A program made the position numbers and the translations under genes. A stretch of DNA of 64,000 bases from Auriscalpium vulgare (taxonomy: Eukaryota > Basidiomycota > Agaricomycetes > Russulales > Auriscalpiaceae), in NCBI GenBank assembly GCA_019915015.1, contig JAHBBC010000011.1, positions 930,001-994,000 of the forward strand. Reading direction: 5' to 3'. The notes under the pieces were generated by a model that worked only from the letters and a program-made list of their open reading frames with translations, had not been told where the DNA came from and did no database searches. Below, one piece after another: positions 47,812 to 58,565 of this stretch (the first letter of the stretch is position 1; every line of letters begins with the position of its first letter).

Positions 47812-48225
47812 TGTTAAGTACTGACACTAGACCTGTCGGAATGGAGCACACTGTGTTGTTATCGTCCGTCAAGCAGCAGGGGGTACTCGCCTGTGAAGAA
47901 TGCACAGGATCTTCACCGCGAATTGCTGATTAGGTGTCCTAGGATGAGCTCACAGAAATGGGAAAGATAGAAGGATCGAATTTGATGTTCAATTACGCCC
48001 CGTGCACTACGGCATCGTTGGCTGTTACGCGGCTGAACTGGTGAGATGATATTCTAGTACGTTCCATCCTGCTGCTTCCTGTTGTTCTCTTACGGTCTAA
48101 CAGGCGTCTTTCCTTGCAGGGACACAACAAACGTTGCCTTGGCAGCGCTTGAAGTCGGCCAGCCTTGTCCGGCTTTACCTCTCCTTGTCTGGACACCGCA
48201 TTCCAAGGGCCTGTCATAAATGAAC
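47812..48225 (+). repeat. Promoter module, copy 2
   Basis: Direct copy of the sequence upstream of F-box paralog 2, nearly identical to copy 3 immediately downstream over about 310 bp (from the gaactggtgag and cttcctgttgttctcttac landmarks to ccttgtctggacac). It ends in cataaatg instead of the TATAAAT of copy 1. Confidence 0.8.
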
Positions 48226-48233
48226 GGATCGTC

Positions 48234-48548
48234 ACCACGATTTGCTAACTGGGAATTCTAGGCCGAGCTCGCACAGAGATGGGCAAGATAGAAGGATCGG
48301 ATTAGATGTCCAATTACGCCCTGTTGCACTACGGCCATCGTTGGCTGTTAAGCGGCTGAACTGGTGAGATGATATTCTCATAGTACGTTCCATCCTGCTG
48401 CTTCCTGTTGTTCTCTTACGGTCTAACAGGCGTCTTTTCTTGCAGGGACACAACAAACGTTGCCTTGGCAGCGCTTGAAGTCGGCCAGCCTTGTCCGGCT
48501 TTACCTCTCCTTGTCTGGACACTGCATTCCAAGGGCCCTTCATAAATG
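48234..48548 (+). repeat. Promoter module, copy 3
   Basis: The copy directly upstream of F-box paralog 3, in tandem with copy 2 and separated by under 10 bp. The TATA-like site reads CATAAAT. Confidence 0.8.
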
Positions 48549-48619
48549 AAGTTACTCCCTAGCCTGAAGTGATCCATCCCTATCTACATCCGCGACTTGG
48601 CTAGTGAGGATCCCTCGTT

Positions 48620-50568
48620 ATGTCTATGGCACTCTCAGATCAAGACCGAGCGTGGTATGTCTCCGCTCCCCCAAAAATGCGAGCTGTTCCCAGTTGCTCA
48701 CGACCGTACCGCATAGGCCCGGGACCTCGGGTGGCCATCCTCATCACGGGCTCCAGTCGAACACCGCTGGTGGTCACTCGATGCCTTTACGTGCCTCCCC
48801 CCACCCCACCCCCGGTATTCAAATACTCTCTGAGAATCACCCCCTCTTGAGACCCGAATTCATGCGCATGGTTTTCGAAAGGCTAGTTAGGAAAGAGCCC
48901 GCCAGGGGGAATTACTCTTGGGAGGATCCCGCGCCCGAGACTCGCGAGGGATCGGAAATCGGTTGGATCAAGGTCACACACGTCTGCCGGCTGTGGCGAA
49001 ATATCGCGCTCAAATTTCCGAGTCTCTGGTCGTGCATTGCCCTCGGACTGGGAGACCGATGGGCTACGGAGATGGTGACTCGGGCTCAGTTGTCGCCACT
49101 CACAATATCTCCCTCTACTGATTTATGTCTCGCGGAGGACGAACTCACCCCCGCTCAAGTGGCGCTCACGCCCGCTCAAGTGGCGCTCACGCCCGCTCAA
49201 GTGGCGCTCATACTCAATCACATCCATCACACCGAAGATTTGACGATCCTGGTCGGGGATACTTCCGCAGACGAGCTCTTCGAGGGCTTGGTGATCTCTG
49301 CACCGATGCTCAAAAATGTCCACCTGGTCAGGGAATCAGACGGACTATCCATTCCATTGCCCGATGAGCTGCTTGGCGGCAATACCCCCACGTTGCGCAC
49401 ACTGCGGGTCAATGGCTTCAATTACTTCCCGTGGACCTCGGGCATCCTGTCTGCCAGTCTTGTAGACTTGTCCATCGACATGTCGTCCTGGACAGATCGC
49501 CCAATCGATGGAAGTATCCTTGCATACTGCGAGACCATGCTGGACGCATTCGAACGCATGCCGGCCCTTGAGCGCTTGGAGCTCGAGCAGTCTTTCCTCA
49601 TCCAACACAAACACACGATGGACGGTGGGCGCATGGTCCTACTCCCGCACCTTCGGTCTCTCAGTATCCAGGATATCTTTGTGTCCGAGTGCTGTCATGC
49701 CATTACACATCTGGAGACCCCCCTATGTCCATCCATCCTCATGACTGTGCGGTACGACGATGACTACACAGACGAGACCGGTTTCGCCCCCATTGTTTCC
49801 ATCGTGACGTCGTCGCTGGCCGGCGGATCTGAATTGTCTGGCACTCCTCCCATCAAGTCATTGTATATCGAGAACAAGGGTGGTGACATATCGAACCTTT
49901 GCGTCGAAGCTTGTCGGCTTGATGATGCATGCGCACGCCTGTCTGCTCCCAAAATCAAACGCGGAACGGGCCGTACTATCACCTACTTGTCGGACTGCGA
50001 ATGGCCCGCCATTCACGTGGACTTTGGCCTGGGGTATATCGATGAAGGAGATGACTCGCCGAACGTCCGCCACATCGCGGTATTGGCCGAGGACATATGG
50101 GCGCGTGTACCGTGGGCGTCGCTGGAGAGGTTCACCGTCGCGCTTTGGGCCAAGGACGGCGTCGCGCTCAATCTCTCGTGGGAGGGCCTCCGGAAAGCCG
50201 CGCACCTGGAGACGCTCCAGCTGCACGGCCCGTCCGCCATCTCATTCTGCGAATTTTTGAAAAAGGCGGACAAAAGAAAACGACGGCAGATCTTGCCGGC
50301 GTTGAAGAAGATCAAGCTGTATCCAGTCGAGAATAACGCGCCGCAGCCGCTGCTTGAGTACGCGGAATTCTTACGTCGTTGGGGGGAGGTGGGCGTCAAG
50401 CGAGGCTACCCGCCGGTCGATGTGCAATTCATTTGCTTGACACCAAACGGCGATGAGGTGAGGTGGACAGTCGCAGAAGAAGGGATAGTAGAACTTCTTG
50501 ATGACTCTGATGACTCCTACGACTTTTACTCTGACTCTGATACTTACTCTGACATGGATGTAGATTAG
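48620..50568 (+). CDS. F-box-like protein, paralog 3
   Basis: ATG 48620, exon 1 of 35 nt, GTATGT...GCATAG intron 48655-48716 (62 nt), then one long exon; about 628 residues. The intron is 8 nt longer than in paralog 2, so without splicing the ATG frame would break; after splicing both paralogs read AWPGTSGGH. F-box-like region FMRMVFERLVRKEPARG, IGWIKVTHVCRLWRNIALKF, PSLWSCIALGLGDRWATEMV. A 21-bp unit is triplicated (49144-49206), giving LTPAQVA three times where the other paralogs have one. LRR-like sequence follows, and the C-terminus is acidic (SDSDTYSDMDVD). Very close to paralog 2, so a recent duplicate. Likely SCF adaptor, by inference. Confidence 0.8.
49144..49206 (+). repeat. In-frame 21-bp triplication
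   Basis: Three copies of ctcacgcccgctcaagtggc plus one base, the first with two changes. Encodes LTPAQVA repeated, ahead of the LILNHIHHTEDL helix. In paralog 2 the same place has a single LTSVQVA. Confidence 0.9.
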
Positions 50569-50771
50569 ATTTGAATATGCAGAACTTACTCGACAACAAG
50601 TTGCGCTCGTATCTGACCTTGAATGACAACTCATCCGCGTAGCTCCCGGCTGACGGTTGGATGGTGGTTAACGTTGCAAATGAAGTCGGTGGGGGCAGAC
50701 ATCTACACATGCAAAGAGGCTACGCAAACTCTAACCAATACTCAGAGGGCTGGCTCTGCCGCGAAGCGGCC

Positions 50772-51446
50772 CTACGCAATCGTGCAACATTCGCAACATC
50801 CAGCTTCATATTTTGCTGGCCCCTCCGTTTGGTCTGACTTGGGTGGCGAGGGCGGAGGCGGAGGCGGAGGCTGCGTCACTAGTTCAGAGGCCCTAGCCGT
50901 CTGAGTCTGTGTCCGTGTCCCAAGTGGCGGCAGTGAAGCTTTCGGCAGGATGTCATCAAGCTCTTGCTCTTTCCGCTGTTCCTGCAGGCTCCCTTCTTCC
51001 TGCACTGTTCTACCTGCCGATGACGTTTCTTCAGGTTTGGGCACAGCGAGACGCTCCGACGCAGCCCCGGCCAGGGACGCCGAACTCAAGGGAGCATTCG
51101 GCAATGGCAAGGCCGAGTCGCCCAATTTTGCTAAGGCATGTGCTGACTGCTGGGTATTGGGGCGCACGTAATTATGAGGACCCATTTACATGCGCATTAT
51201 TTCTCTCCGTCGCGCGCGATGGCGATTCCTGAGTCCATGCAGCCAGGTTTTGACTCAGCTGGAGTTGGTGTGCTCAGTTAGTTCCCACCAGCGAGTGATA
51301 TCCGTCTAGGCTCACCATTGTAGATGGGCGTCGATTGATCCACCCCGTCGGTGTAGGTCTTCGCGGATTCGCGCGAGCTCCGCGAGGCAGATAAGTCGCG
51401 TTTCGTTCTGTAGGAGTAGCGGCACTTTGTGGTCAGACATTGTCAT
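50772..51446 (-). CDS. Small hypothetical protein with Cys-rich C-terminal tail
   Basis: Three exons, 51446-51316, 51253-51190 and 51149-50772, sum to 573 nt (190 residues) with phases that fit. It starts MTMSDHKVPLLLQNETRLIC, continues LAELARIREDLHRRGG and SIDAHLQCQNLAAWTQE, then QSAHALAKLGDSA. A Ser/Pro/Glu-rich region (PKPEETSSAGRTVQEEG) and a run of eight prolines follow. The end is AKYEAGCCECCTIA. Terminal CC-x-CC clusters like this are often palmitoylated for membrane attachment, which I infer here. The stop of the Brf-like gene lies 52 bp upstream of its ATG on the same strand. A damaged copy sits at about 60.0-60.7 kb. Family not recognised. Confidence 0.65.
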
Positions 51447-51498
51447 GCCTGTACGATGCAGATCTGAGGTATATATCGATGAACGATGGATGTACGCA

Positions 51499-54122
51499 CT
51501 ACGCATCATACGCATCCTCCAGCCACCCAGCGCTCGCCCCGCCCGGGCTCATCGGCACCCACTCGCCGACCTCCTCCCGACCTCCATCGCCGCCCCAAAC
51601 CCCAAATCCAGGACTCGCATCACCGCGCACAAACCCGTCCTCGCCCTTCCCGTCCTCGTCCTCGTCCTCATCTTGCTCTGCGAGCGCGTCCGGGTCGCCC
51701 AGCAGCGCCGCGAGCCGCGCCGCGTCGAAGCGGCCCTTGCCCCTCCGGCCCGCGCGCTCCCGCAGCCTCTCCTCCTTCGTCATCCGCTTGCCCTCCCCGT
51801 CATTTGTCCCATTCTCCTTCTCGTTCCCCCACATAGCCCACAGCAGCGCCGCCCTGTCCTCGCGCTCTGCCGCCGCGTCCTCATCGTCGCCTGCTTCTGC
51901 TTCGCCAAGCAGCATCCCCTCCATCTCGCCCTCCGCGAACAGCTCCTCGTCCGCGATCGCCGCCTCGCCACCGCGCGCCGTAGAGAGAAGCTGCAGGCGC
52001 GTCGGGTGCGCGGAGAGCGCGGCGTCGGGCGCGAGGAGGTGCGCCGTGTGCGCGAGCGAGATGCCGGCGTCGCGAGGCGGCGGCGCAGACGTGGAAGTGA
52101 ACGCCGGCGGCGCGTCGGACACGGAGACGGGGGCCGCGAGCGGGTTGAGGAGGAACGACGTCGCGCGGCCCACCGCGGTGCGCGCCTGCTTCTTCTTCTT
52201 CGCCTTTGCCGCGCCTGCGCGCGACGTCTCCGCCCCAGACGCGTCGTCCTCGGCCATGCGCTTGCCCAGCACCTGCGTGTCCTCCCCCGCTGCATCCTGT
52301 CCCTGTCCCTGTCCGTCCTGCGACGCGACCTCCCCGTCGCTCAGCTCGCCCTCCAGATCCACGTGCACCGCGCCGTCCGCCCTGAGCCGCGCGGCCCATA
52401 TCTCCGCGCGGAACTGCACGACATCGCGCACCGCGCGCGCCACGCCCACGCGGCGCGCCGCCGCCTTGCCACTCTTCGCTTTCCCGCTCGTGCCGTGCGC
52501 GGCGCTCAGCCACGGCACGACCTGCGCGGCGTGCGCCACGACGTCGCCGAGCGCGCGGTAGCGCTCCATGACCGCGCGGCTGCCGAGCCCGAGGCGGGCG
52601 CCGAGCTGCGCCGCGAGCTCCATGACGTGCGGCGCGGCGCGCGGCGGCTGCGCGTGCGCCTCGAGCGCGAGCACGAGCAGCGCGGGCGCGAGCGGCGGCA
52701 GCGGGAGCGCGAGCAGCGGGTGCCCCTCCTCCGTCCCCTCCTTCTCAGCGTCGCCCTGGCAGAGCAGCGCGTACAGCCCGTCCGCGGTGCGCAGGACGTC
52801 GGGCAGCGCGGCGGGCGCGAGGAGCGGGCGCAGGAACGCGCGCGTGTCGGCGGGGAGCGGCGACGTGGGCGGGTCGCTGGCGAGGAGCGCAGACAGGTGC
52901 GCGGCGAGCGACGGGAGGTGGGCGGTGGGCGGCGCGCGGGGGAGCGCGAGGCCGAGGAGGGGCCGGAGGCGCGTTTGCGCACGGGTGAGGGCGGTGGGCG
53001 GCTCGGAGAGGAGGTACTACGTGTGCGCGTCAGCGACAAGTCAGATGAACCCTGAACGAGGATGAAGACGAATTCATGAAGGGAGCAGCGCGGCCGAAGA
53101 CTGAACGCGGCCGATGGAAAATGAATGGGTTGCATGGAAGCGCTGCGCGTGATAACGGGCGAATACAAAGAAGGAACAAGGGGCGAGGAAGAATGGCATG
53201 AAGGAGAAGAGATGCGCACCCCGCGCGCAGGAAGACAGCCCTTGTGTTCCGCCGCGCGCACAAGGCGGACTGGCACCGCGCTTCGGGAAGCACACGGACC
53301 AGCACCCCGCCGGCGCGCCCACGACAGGTCGTCTGCCCAAAGAGGACGCGGCCAATTCTGGGCAACGAAGCACGCGCACGCTCCGAGAGCCGACGCCGGC
53401 GTAAAGCCTACGTGGTGGGTGCCTACGTGGCGGGTGCCTGCGTCGGACTTCGGCGACGGACATACACGCGTGCGCGGGGGCAGTGCGGGGCCCAAACCTC
53501 ACACTAACTGCAAGAAAACGAACACGACGCGATAGCGCGCGATGGGCAAATGCACACACAAGGGAAGGAAGGGGGAGACTCACGGCCAGATCGTGCGTGG
53601 CGTCGCGCCCGCCCGCCTCGCGCAGAGCGAGCACGAGCACGGCGCCCGCGGCGAGCGTCGCGGGGCGGCCCCAGCGGATGCGTGGCTCGGAGCGCGCCAG
53701 CGCGGTGTCGAAGAGCGCGGCGGCACGTGGGGCGAGGCCCGGGTGGCCGAGGCGCGCCGCGAGTGTGCGCAGCGACTCGTGCATCGCGAACTACAATAAA
53801 TGCGCGCATTAGCTTGGAAGTTTCGCAGGGTAGAGGGACAACGCACCGTGTTGCGCTCATGGCGCGCAGCCTTGCCCTGCCCGGCGAGGTCCCACCCCGC
53901 GCTGCCGTCTGCGGCGCGCCGCACGACGCTCTTGAGCACGCTGGGCCGCGCGTACGCGGGCTCGCGCGCGGCGTACGCGTCGTTGGGGAAGTCGGCCGCG
54001 GAGGTGAGCGCGCCGGCGCCGGCGGCGTCCGCGAGCGTGCCGCAGGACGTGCAGACGAGCGAGCCGGCGGCGGGGTCGTAGTCGGCGGCGGAGGCGGGGT
54101 GGCCGCAGGGGAGGGGCGGCAT
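51499..54122 (-). CDS. TFIIB-family factor, Brf1-like
   Basis: Start ATG 54122, stop 51499-51501. Residues 5-32 form a zinc-ribbon-like element, LPCGHPASAADYDPAAGSLV and CTSCGTLAD, with C, H, C, C as apparent ligands. After the next junction comes a cyclin-like repeat: FAMHESLRTLAARLGHPGLA, PRAAALFDTALARSE and GRPATLAAGAVLVLALREAG, then YLLSEPPTALTRAQTRLRPL. Helical sequence continues (VMELAAQLGARLGLGSRAVM). The C-terminal half is acidic and disordered, with an EGEMEGMLLGEAE motif that recalls the Brf homology region. Brf1 bridges RNA polymerase III and TBP in TFIIIB. The protein is divergent, so Rrn7-like or another TFIIB relative cannot be excluded. The intron between repeat halves (53583-53017) is 567 nt. 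Confidence 0.65.
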
Positions 54123-55620
54123 CGCGCGGTGGGGGTTGGGGTGAGCTGGCTGAGGTTGGATTCGTTCGAAAAGTCTGTGGTTCTGGGCGTTGAATAAGAG
54201 GAGGATGGCAAGTGCGCAGCCTTGGCCTCAGATCTAGCAGACCCAAAACACTAGGGGCGACGTAACATGTGGCCGTGTCGATGATGTTTTCGGAGAGTAG
54301 CGTTGGACGACAAGATTACCTGACACAAAGTTGACCGTGGGAAAAACAGTCTTGGGGTATGTTAAGTCGTCACCTGCCCGGCGTAGATCCAAGGTCCCTT
54401 CGACCAGCGGCAGACATAGTATGACATGAGTTTACTTCTATTGCATGTGTACATGCGCGTGTAATGCTCTTCTAGACGAGCCAAGTCTGCCCACACCGGC
54501 GTGGCCAGAGACTCGGGTAATTATATAATTCCGTTACCTCGCGTTCCAAACATAATACTGTGACCATCTGCGAGAAGGTTCAAACGTTCAAGGGGGCAAC
54601 CTATAGCGCTCAGTTGATGGCATTTGATAGCTAACACAATTTTCTGGAGCTCAATCCGATGTGCGCACGTTGGCTACGCTCTTTGTGCTACGCGCGTGCG
54701 AAGCGCACTGCTGGTTCTTCCTACGCTCTTTACGCTACGCGTGCGAAGCACTAGGATTCCTACATTCTGGAGGAAAAGGAGAAAGCGTATTGGACGGACG
54801 ATGACGCGAACGTGGACGGAACTTGGCAGGTGTGGGTCTGGCCGGCATCGTGGCCAACGCGTGGTGATTGTCGGCTAGCATGTCAACGACGCGAATGCGG
54901 AAAGCGCAGGAAGAGTGGTAACTACATACTCTCGAGGGCGCGCTGTGACTCTGACAGGCTGATAGACGTGGGGTGCCTGGGGCGCTGCATGGCGAGGGCG
55001 GCGGTACGGCGGTGGCGCAAAGAGGAATTGCCAGAGCGAGATGGCATGTCGGGCACGAGTTGGAAGCGGCGACTCCGAGGAAGACACCGGCTTCGAGGCT
55101 CGAGGATTGTCGGAAGGGAGAAATCGCGGGGACCAAGAGGCTCGGCCTGGGCATAGGGCACGGTGGACGGTGCGCAGTGTGTCGGCGAGCGCGACGAATG
55201 GCAAGCCTAGACCTCGGCCGGCGACGCGGCGGGATGTGGCCACCGGCGTGCTGTACACCGTTGATATTTGCATGCGTGCAGAGGCAGCGCCGAATAGACA
55301 GCGAGAGGAGAGGTTTCGCGTCCGTGTTGTCAGGCGAGGTCAGGAGACAAGACCAATGAATGGACTGCGAAGAGCTTTAAATCGGAGATCTCTGAACTCG
55401 CGGCAAAGAACCGAGCCGAGCCGATGACAGTCAACGCTGCCCAGACCTCGTTCGCCGTCGACATGGCCAGGCAAACCACCAGAGCCCCGCGTGTCTGCGG
55501 GGCGGAAGAGGACGGGATTGTCGACGCAGGAAAGCGCGGCTGTGACGTAGACGCTGGGGTGGACTGGGGGATCGGATAGCGAGGCGCGTTGGAGGCGAGC
55601 TGGCCAGGCGCGGGGTCGCT
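54123..55620. other. Divergent intergenic region, no gene supported
   Basis: About 1.5 kb between the Brf-like start and the trehalose phosphorylase promoter. It has an imperfect tandem duplication at 54673-54760 (ctacgctctt...gtgcgaagc twice). Frames around 54.8-55.7 kb are open on both strands but lack domains. Confidence 0.45.
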
Positions 55621-55711
55621 CCAATTGGCACCCCTTTCTCCCACCGTCGTCCCCAGCCCGTATAAAGACTGCCTGGGGCCAGCCTTTCCTCCTCCTCCTC
55701 CTCCTCCTCCG
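55621..55711 (+). promoter_or_regulatory. CCAAT box, TATA box and CTC-repeat leader
   Basis: CCAAT at 55621-55625, TATAAAG at 55661-55667, then an uninterrupted CTC repeat (about 55688-55710) just before the ATG at 55714. The spacing fits a strong core promoter with a short pyrimidine leader. Confidence 0.65.
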
Positions 55712-55713
55712 CC

Positions 55714-58565
55714 ATGGCTCCCCACACCTTTGAGTCAAAGACCTCCGATGCCATCCGTCGCAGGCTCTCCTCCGTCTCTGGCACAAGGCCCGCCATCTCA
55801 GAAACCCCCGTCTACGACCATCTCACCGTGCGTCTATCCTCTTTGCGTCTGATCCGAGTCCTCATCCTTTTCCCTACAGCCCATGTGGGCAGGTCTCGCG
55901 GGCGCCGTCGTGAACGGCAACTCGGGCTACGAAATCGCCATCTCCATTCACGACTCGGTCTACAACACAGACTTCAACTCCATCGTCATCCCGTATACCC
56001 CCAACGCCGACGAGAAGCAGCAGGAGGACATCGAGAACCACGTCCTCCAAGCCCTCCGCAAATTCGGCTCTGAGCACGTCTGCAAGTTCCTCGGCGCCGG
56101 CGTCACCCTCAGCCTCCTCCGCGAGGCAAGTTGTCTCTCACTCACCCGCACTCTCGCCCGTTGACGTCCCGCAGGCCCCCAACCTCTGCACGCGTCTCTG
56201 GCTTGAGCTCGACATCGTGCCCATAGCCTTCAACATCAAGCCCTTCCACACCGACTCGGTCACCCGCCCCAACATCAAGCACCGCATCTCGTCCACGACC
56301 GGCTCATATGTCGCCTCCGGCCAGGAGACGCCCACCGTCTACGTCGACCACTCGGTCCTCGCAAACCACAACCTCCTCGCGCCCAACGCCGCGCAGTCCA
56401 AGCTCCCGATACCCCGCACGCTCGACGAGCAGGCCGACTCGGCCGCGCGCAAGGCGCTCATGTACTTTGGCCCGAACAACAACCCGCGCCTGACGATCGG
56501 CCCGCGCAACCAGGTCGCGGTCGACGCGGGCGGCAAGATCCACCTCATCGACGACCTCGACGTGTACCGCGACAGCGTCGGGCCCGGCACATGGAACGCG
56601 GTCGTGCAGCTCGCGGACGAGCTGCGCGAGAAAAAGGTCAAGATCGGCTTCTTCTCGTCGACCCCGCAAGGCGGTGCGTACCCCGCGCCCTTCCCCGCGT
56701 GATCTCCGCTGACCAGTGCTCGCTCGCACGTTGCGTTATCCCCTTCGCGCGTCCACAGGAGGCGTGGCCCTCGTGAGTACCCCGCACTCGGCAGTCGTAA
56801 CGCGCTAACGGACGACTTGCCGCATTTGCGCTGCGCGTGATGGCAGATGAGGCACGCGCTTATCAGGTTCCTTACGGCTTTGGACGTCGATGCCGCCTGG
56901 TGAGCACCTCGAGGCCTGCTTCCCACCGCACGTCCCCCACTCCCCCCGCGCGCGACTCCGCGCTATTACGCACGCCCGCACGTTTCGGCGACGCGTTTCC
57001 ATTCTCACTGTGCGTCACATGCCCGTGTGCTGACTCCCATCGGGATAGGTACGTGCCGAACCCGTCGCCGTCTGTCTTCCGCACGACGAAGAACAACCAC
57101 AACATCCTCCAAGGCGTCGCCCCGCCGTCCCTGCGCCTCACGCAGGACGCCAAGGACAACTTCGACCAGTGGATCCTGAAAAACGGCCTGCGCTGGACCG
57201 CGGAGGGCGGCCCGCTCGCGCCCGGTGGCGTCGACATTGCCTTCATCGGTGCGTGCCGCGCGCCGCCCCGCCCCGCGCGCACCCACACTCATGTCCGCCG
57301 CCCGCAGACGACCCGCAGATGCCCGGGCTGATCCCGCTCATCCGCAAAGTGCGCCCGGAGGTGCCCATCGTGTACCGCTCCCACATCGAGATCCGCTCGG
57401 ACCTCGTGCACCAGCCCGGCTCTCCGCAGGAGGAGGTCTGGAAGTACCTGTGGAAGAACATCCAGCTTGCGGATCTGTTTATCAGTACGTGATAAGCGAG
57501 AGCCGCCACAGTGTGCGAAGCTGACGCTGACCCCTCGCAGGCCATCCCGTGAGCAAGTTCGTCCCAAGCGATGTGCCTATCGAAAAGGTCGCGCTGCTCG
57601 GCGCCGCGACGGACTGGTGCGTCGCGCTCCCACCCTGCGCTCACGCACACAGATGCTGACACGCGTGCGCACGACAACAGGCTCGACGGGCTGAACAAGG
57701 ATCTGAGCTCGTGGGACTCACAGTTCTACATGGGCGAGTTCCGCACGCTGTGCGCGAAGGAGAAGATGACGGAGCTCTCGTGGCCCGCGCGCGACTACGT
57801 GATCCAGATCGCGCGCTTCGACCCGTCAAAGGGCATCCCGGACGTGATCGACTCGTACAAGAAGCTGCGCGAGCTGCTGCGCAAGGGCGGGAACTACGAG
57901 GAGGAGGACACGCCGCAGCTGCTCATCTGCGGGCACGGCGCGGTCGACGACCCCGACGCGAGCATCATCTACGACCAGGTCATCAAGCTCATCTACTCGG
58001 ACGACTACAAGCAGTACGCGAGCGACATCATCGTCATGCGCCTGCCACCCAGCGACCAGCGTGCGTGTAGTCTTCCTTTCTCCTGGCGTCTGCTGATGTT
58101 GTGATGCGCACAGTGCTCAACGCGCTGATGGCAAACTCGAAGATTGCGCTGCAGCTCTCGTCGCGCGAGGGCTTCGAGGTGAAGGTCTCCGAGGCGCTGC
58201 ACGCGGGCAAGCCCGTCGTCGCGAGCCGCACGGGCGGCATCCCCTTGCAGATCGTCGAGGGGCAGTCCGGCTTCCTGTGCGAGGTGCACGACAACGCGGC
58301 GGTCGCCGCGCACCTGTACGAGCTGTACACGGACGACGCGCTGTACAAGCGCATGTGCGAGTACGCGCGCACGCACGTCAGCGACGAGGTCGGCACCGTC
58401 GGCAACGCCGCGGCGTGGCTGTACCTCGCGGTCATGTACTCGCGCGGCGAGAAGATCCAGCCGCACGGCGCGTGGATCAACGACCTGCTGAGGAAGGAGA
58501 CCGGCCAGGCGTACACGGAGGGCGAGCCGCGCCTGCCGCGCGGTGGGCTCAACGTCCAGGGCTGA
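55714..58565 (+). CDS. Trehalose phosphorylase (retaining, GT4 family; EC 2.4.1.231)
   Basis: Cleaves trehalose with phosphate to glucose and alpha-glucose-1-phosphate, reversibly, in the cytosol; typical of mushrooms (Pleurotus, Grifola type). About 735 residues over about ten exons. Landmarks: MWAGLAGAVVNGNSGYEIAI, FHTDSVTRPNIKHRISSTTG, GVALMRHALIRFLTALDVDA, AWYVPNPSPSVFRTTKNNHN, DDPQMPGLIPLIRK, VIQIARFDPSKGIPDVIDSY and the GT4 signature EGFEVKVSEALHAGKPVVAS, whose two glutamates make the E-x7-E motif. It ends LPRGGLNVQG. Most introns are GT-AG, but 56126-56174 must start with GCAAGT: only this donor gives LLREAPNLCTRLW. A one-codon-scale exon (GVAL) lies near 56.76 kb. Confidence 0.96.

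Noticed and set aside
47993..48543. Two similar minus-strand frames (WNAVSRQGEVKPDKAGRLQA)
   Set aside because: They are similar only because they lie in the duplicated promoter module; no start or domain support.
48604..48619. Upstream GTG-initiated extension of F-box paralog 3
   Set aside because: The first codon is GTG; splicing the homologous first intron lets the ATG at 48620 enter the correct frame.
51427..53055. 542-codon plus-strand open frame, plus a second 373-codon frame
   Set aside because: Antisense to the Brf-like exon; composition is Arg/Ala/Ser driven by GC-rich codons, with no domain or splice support.
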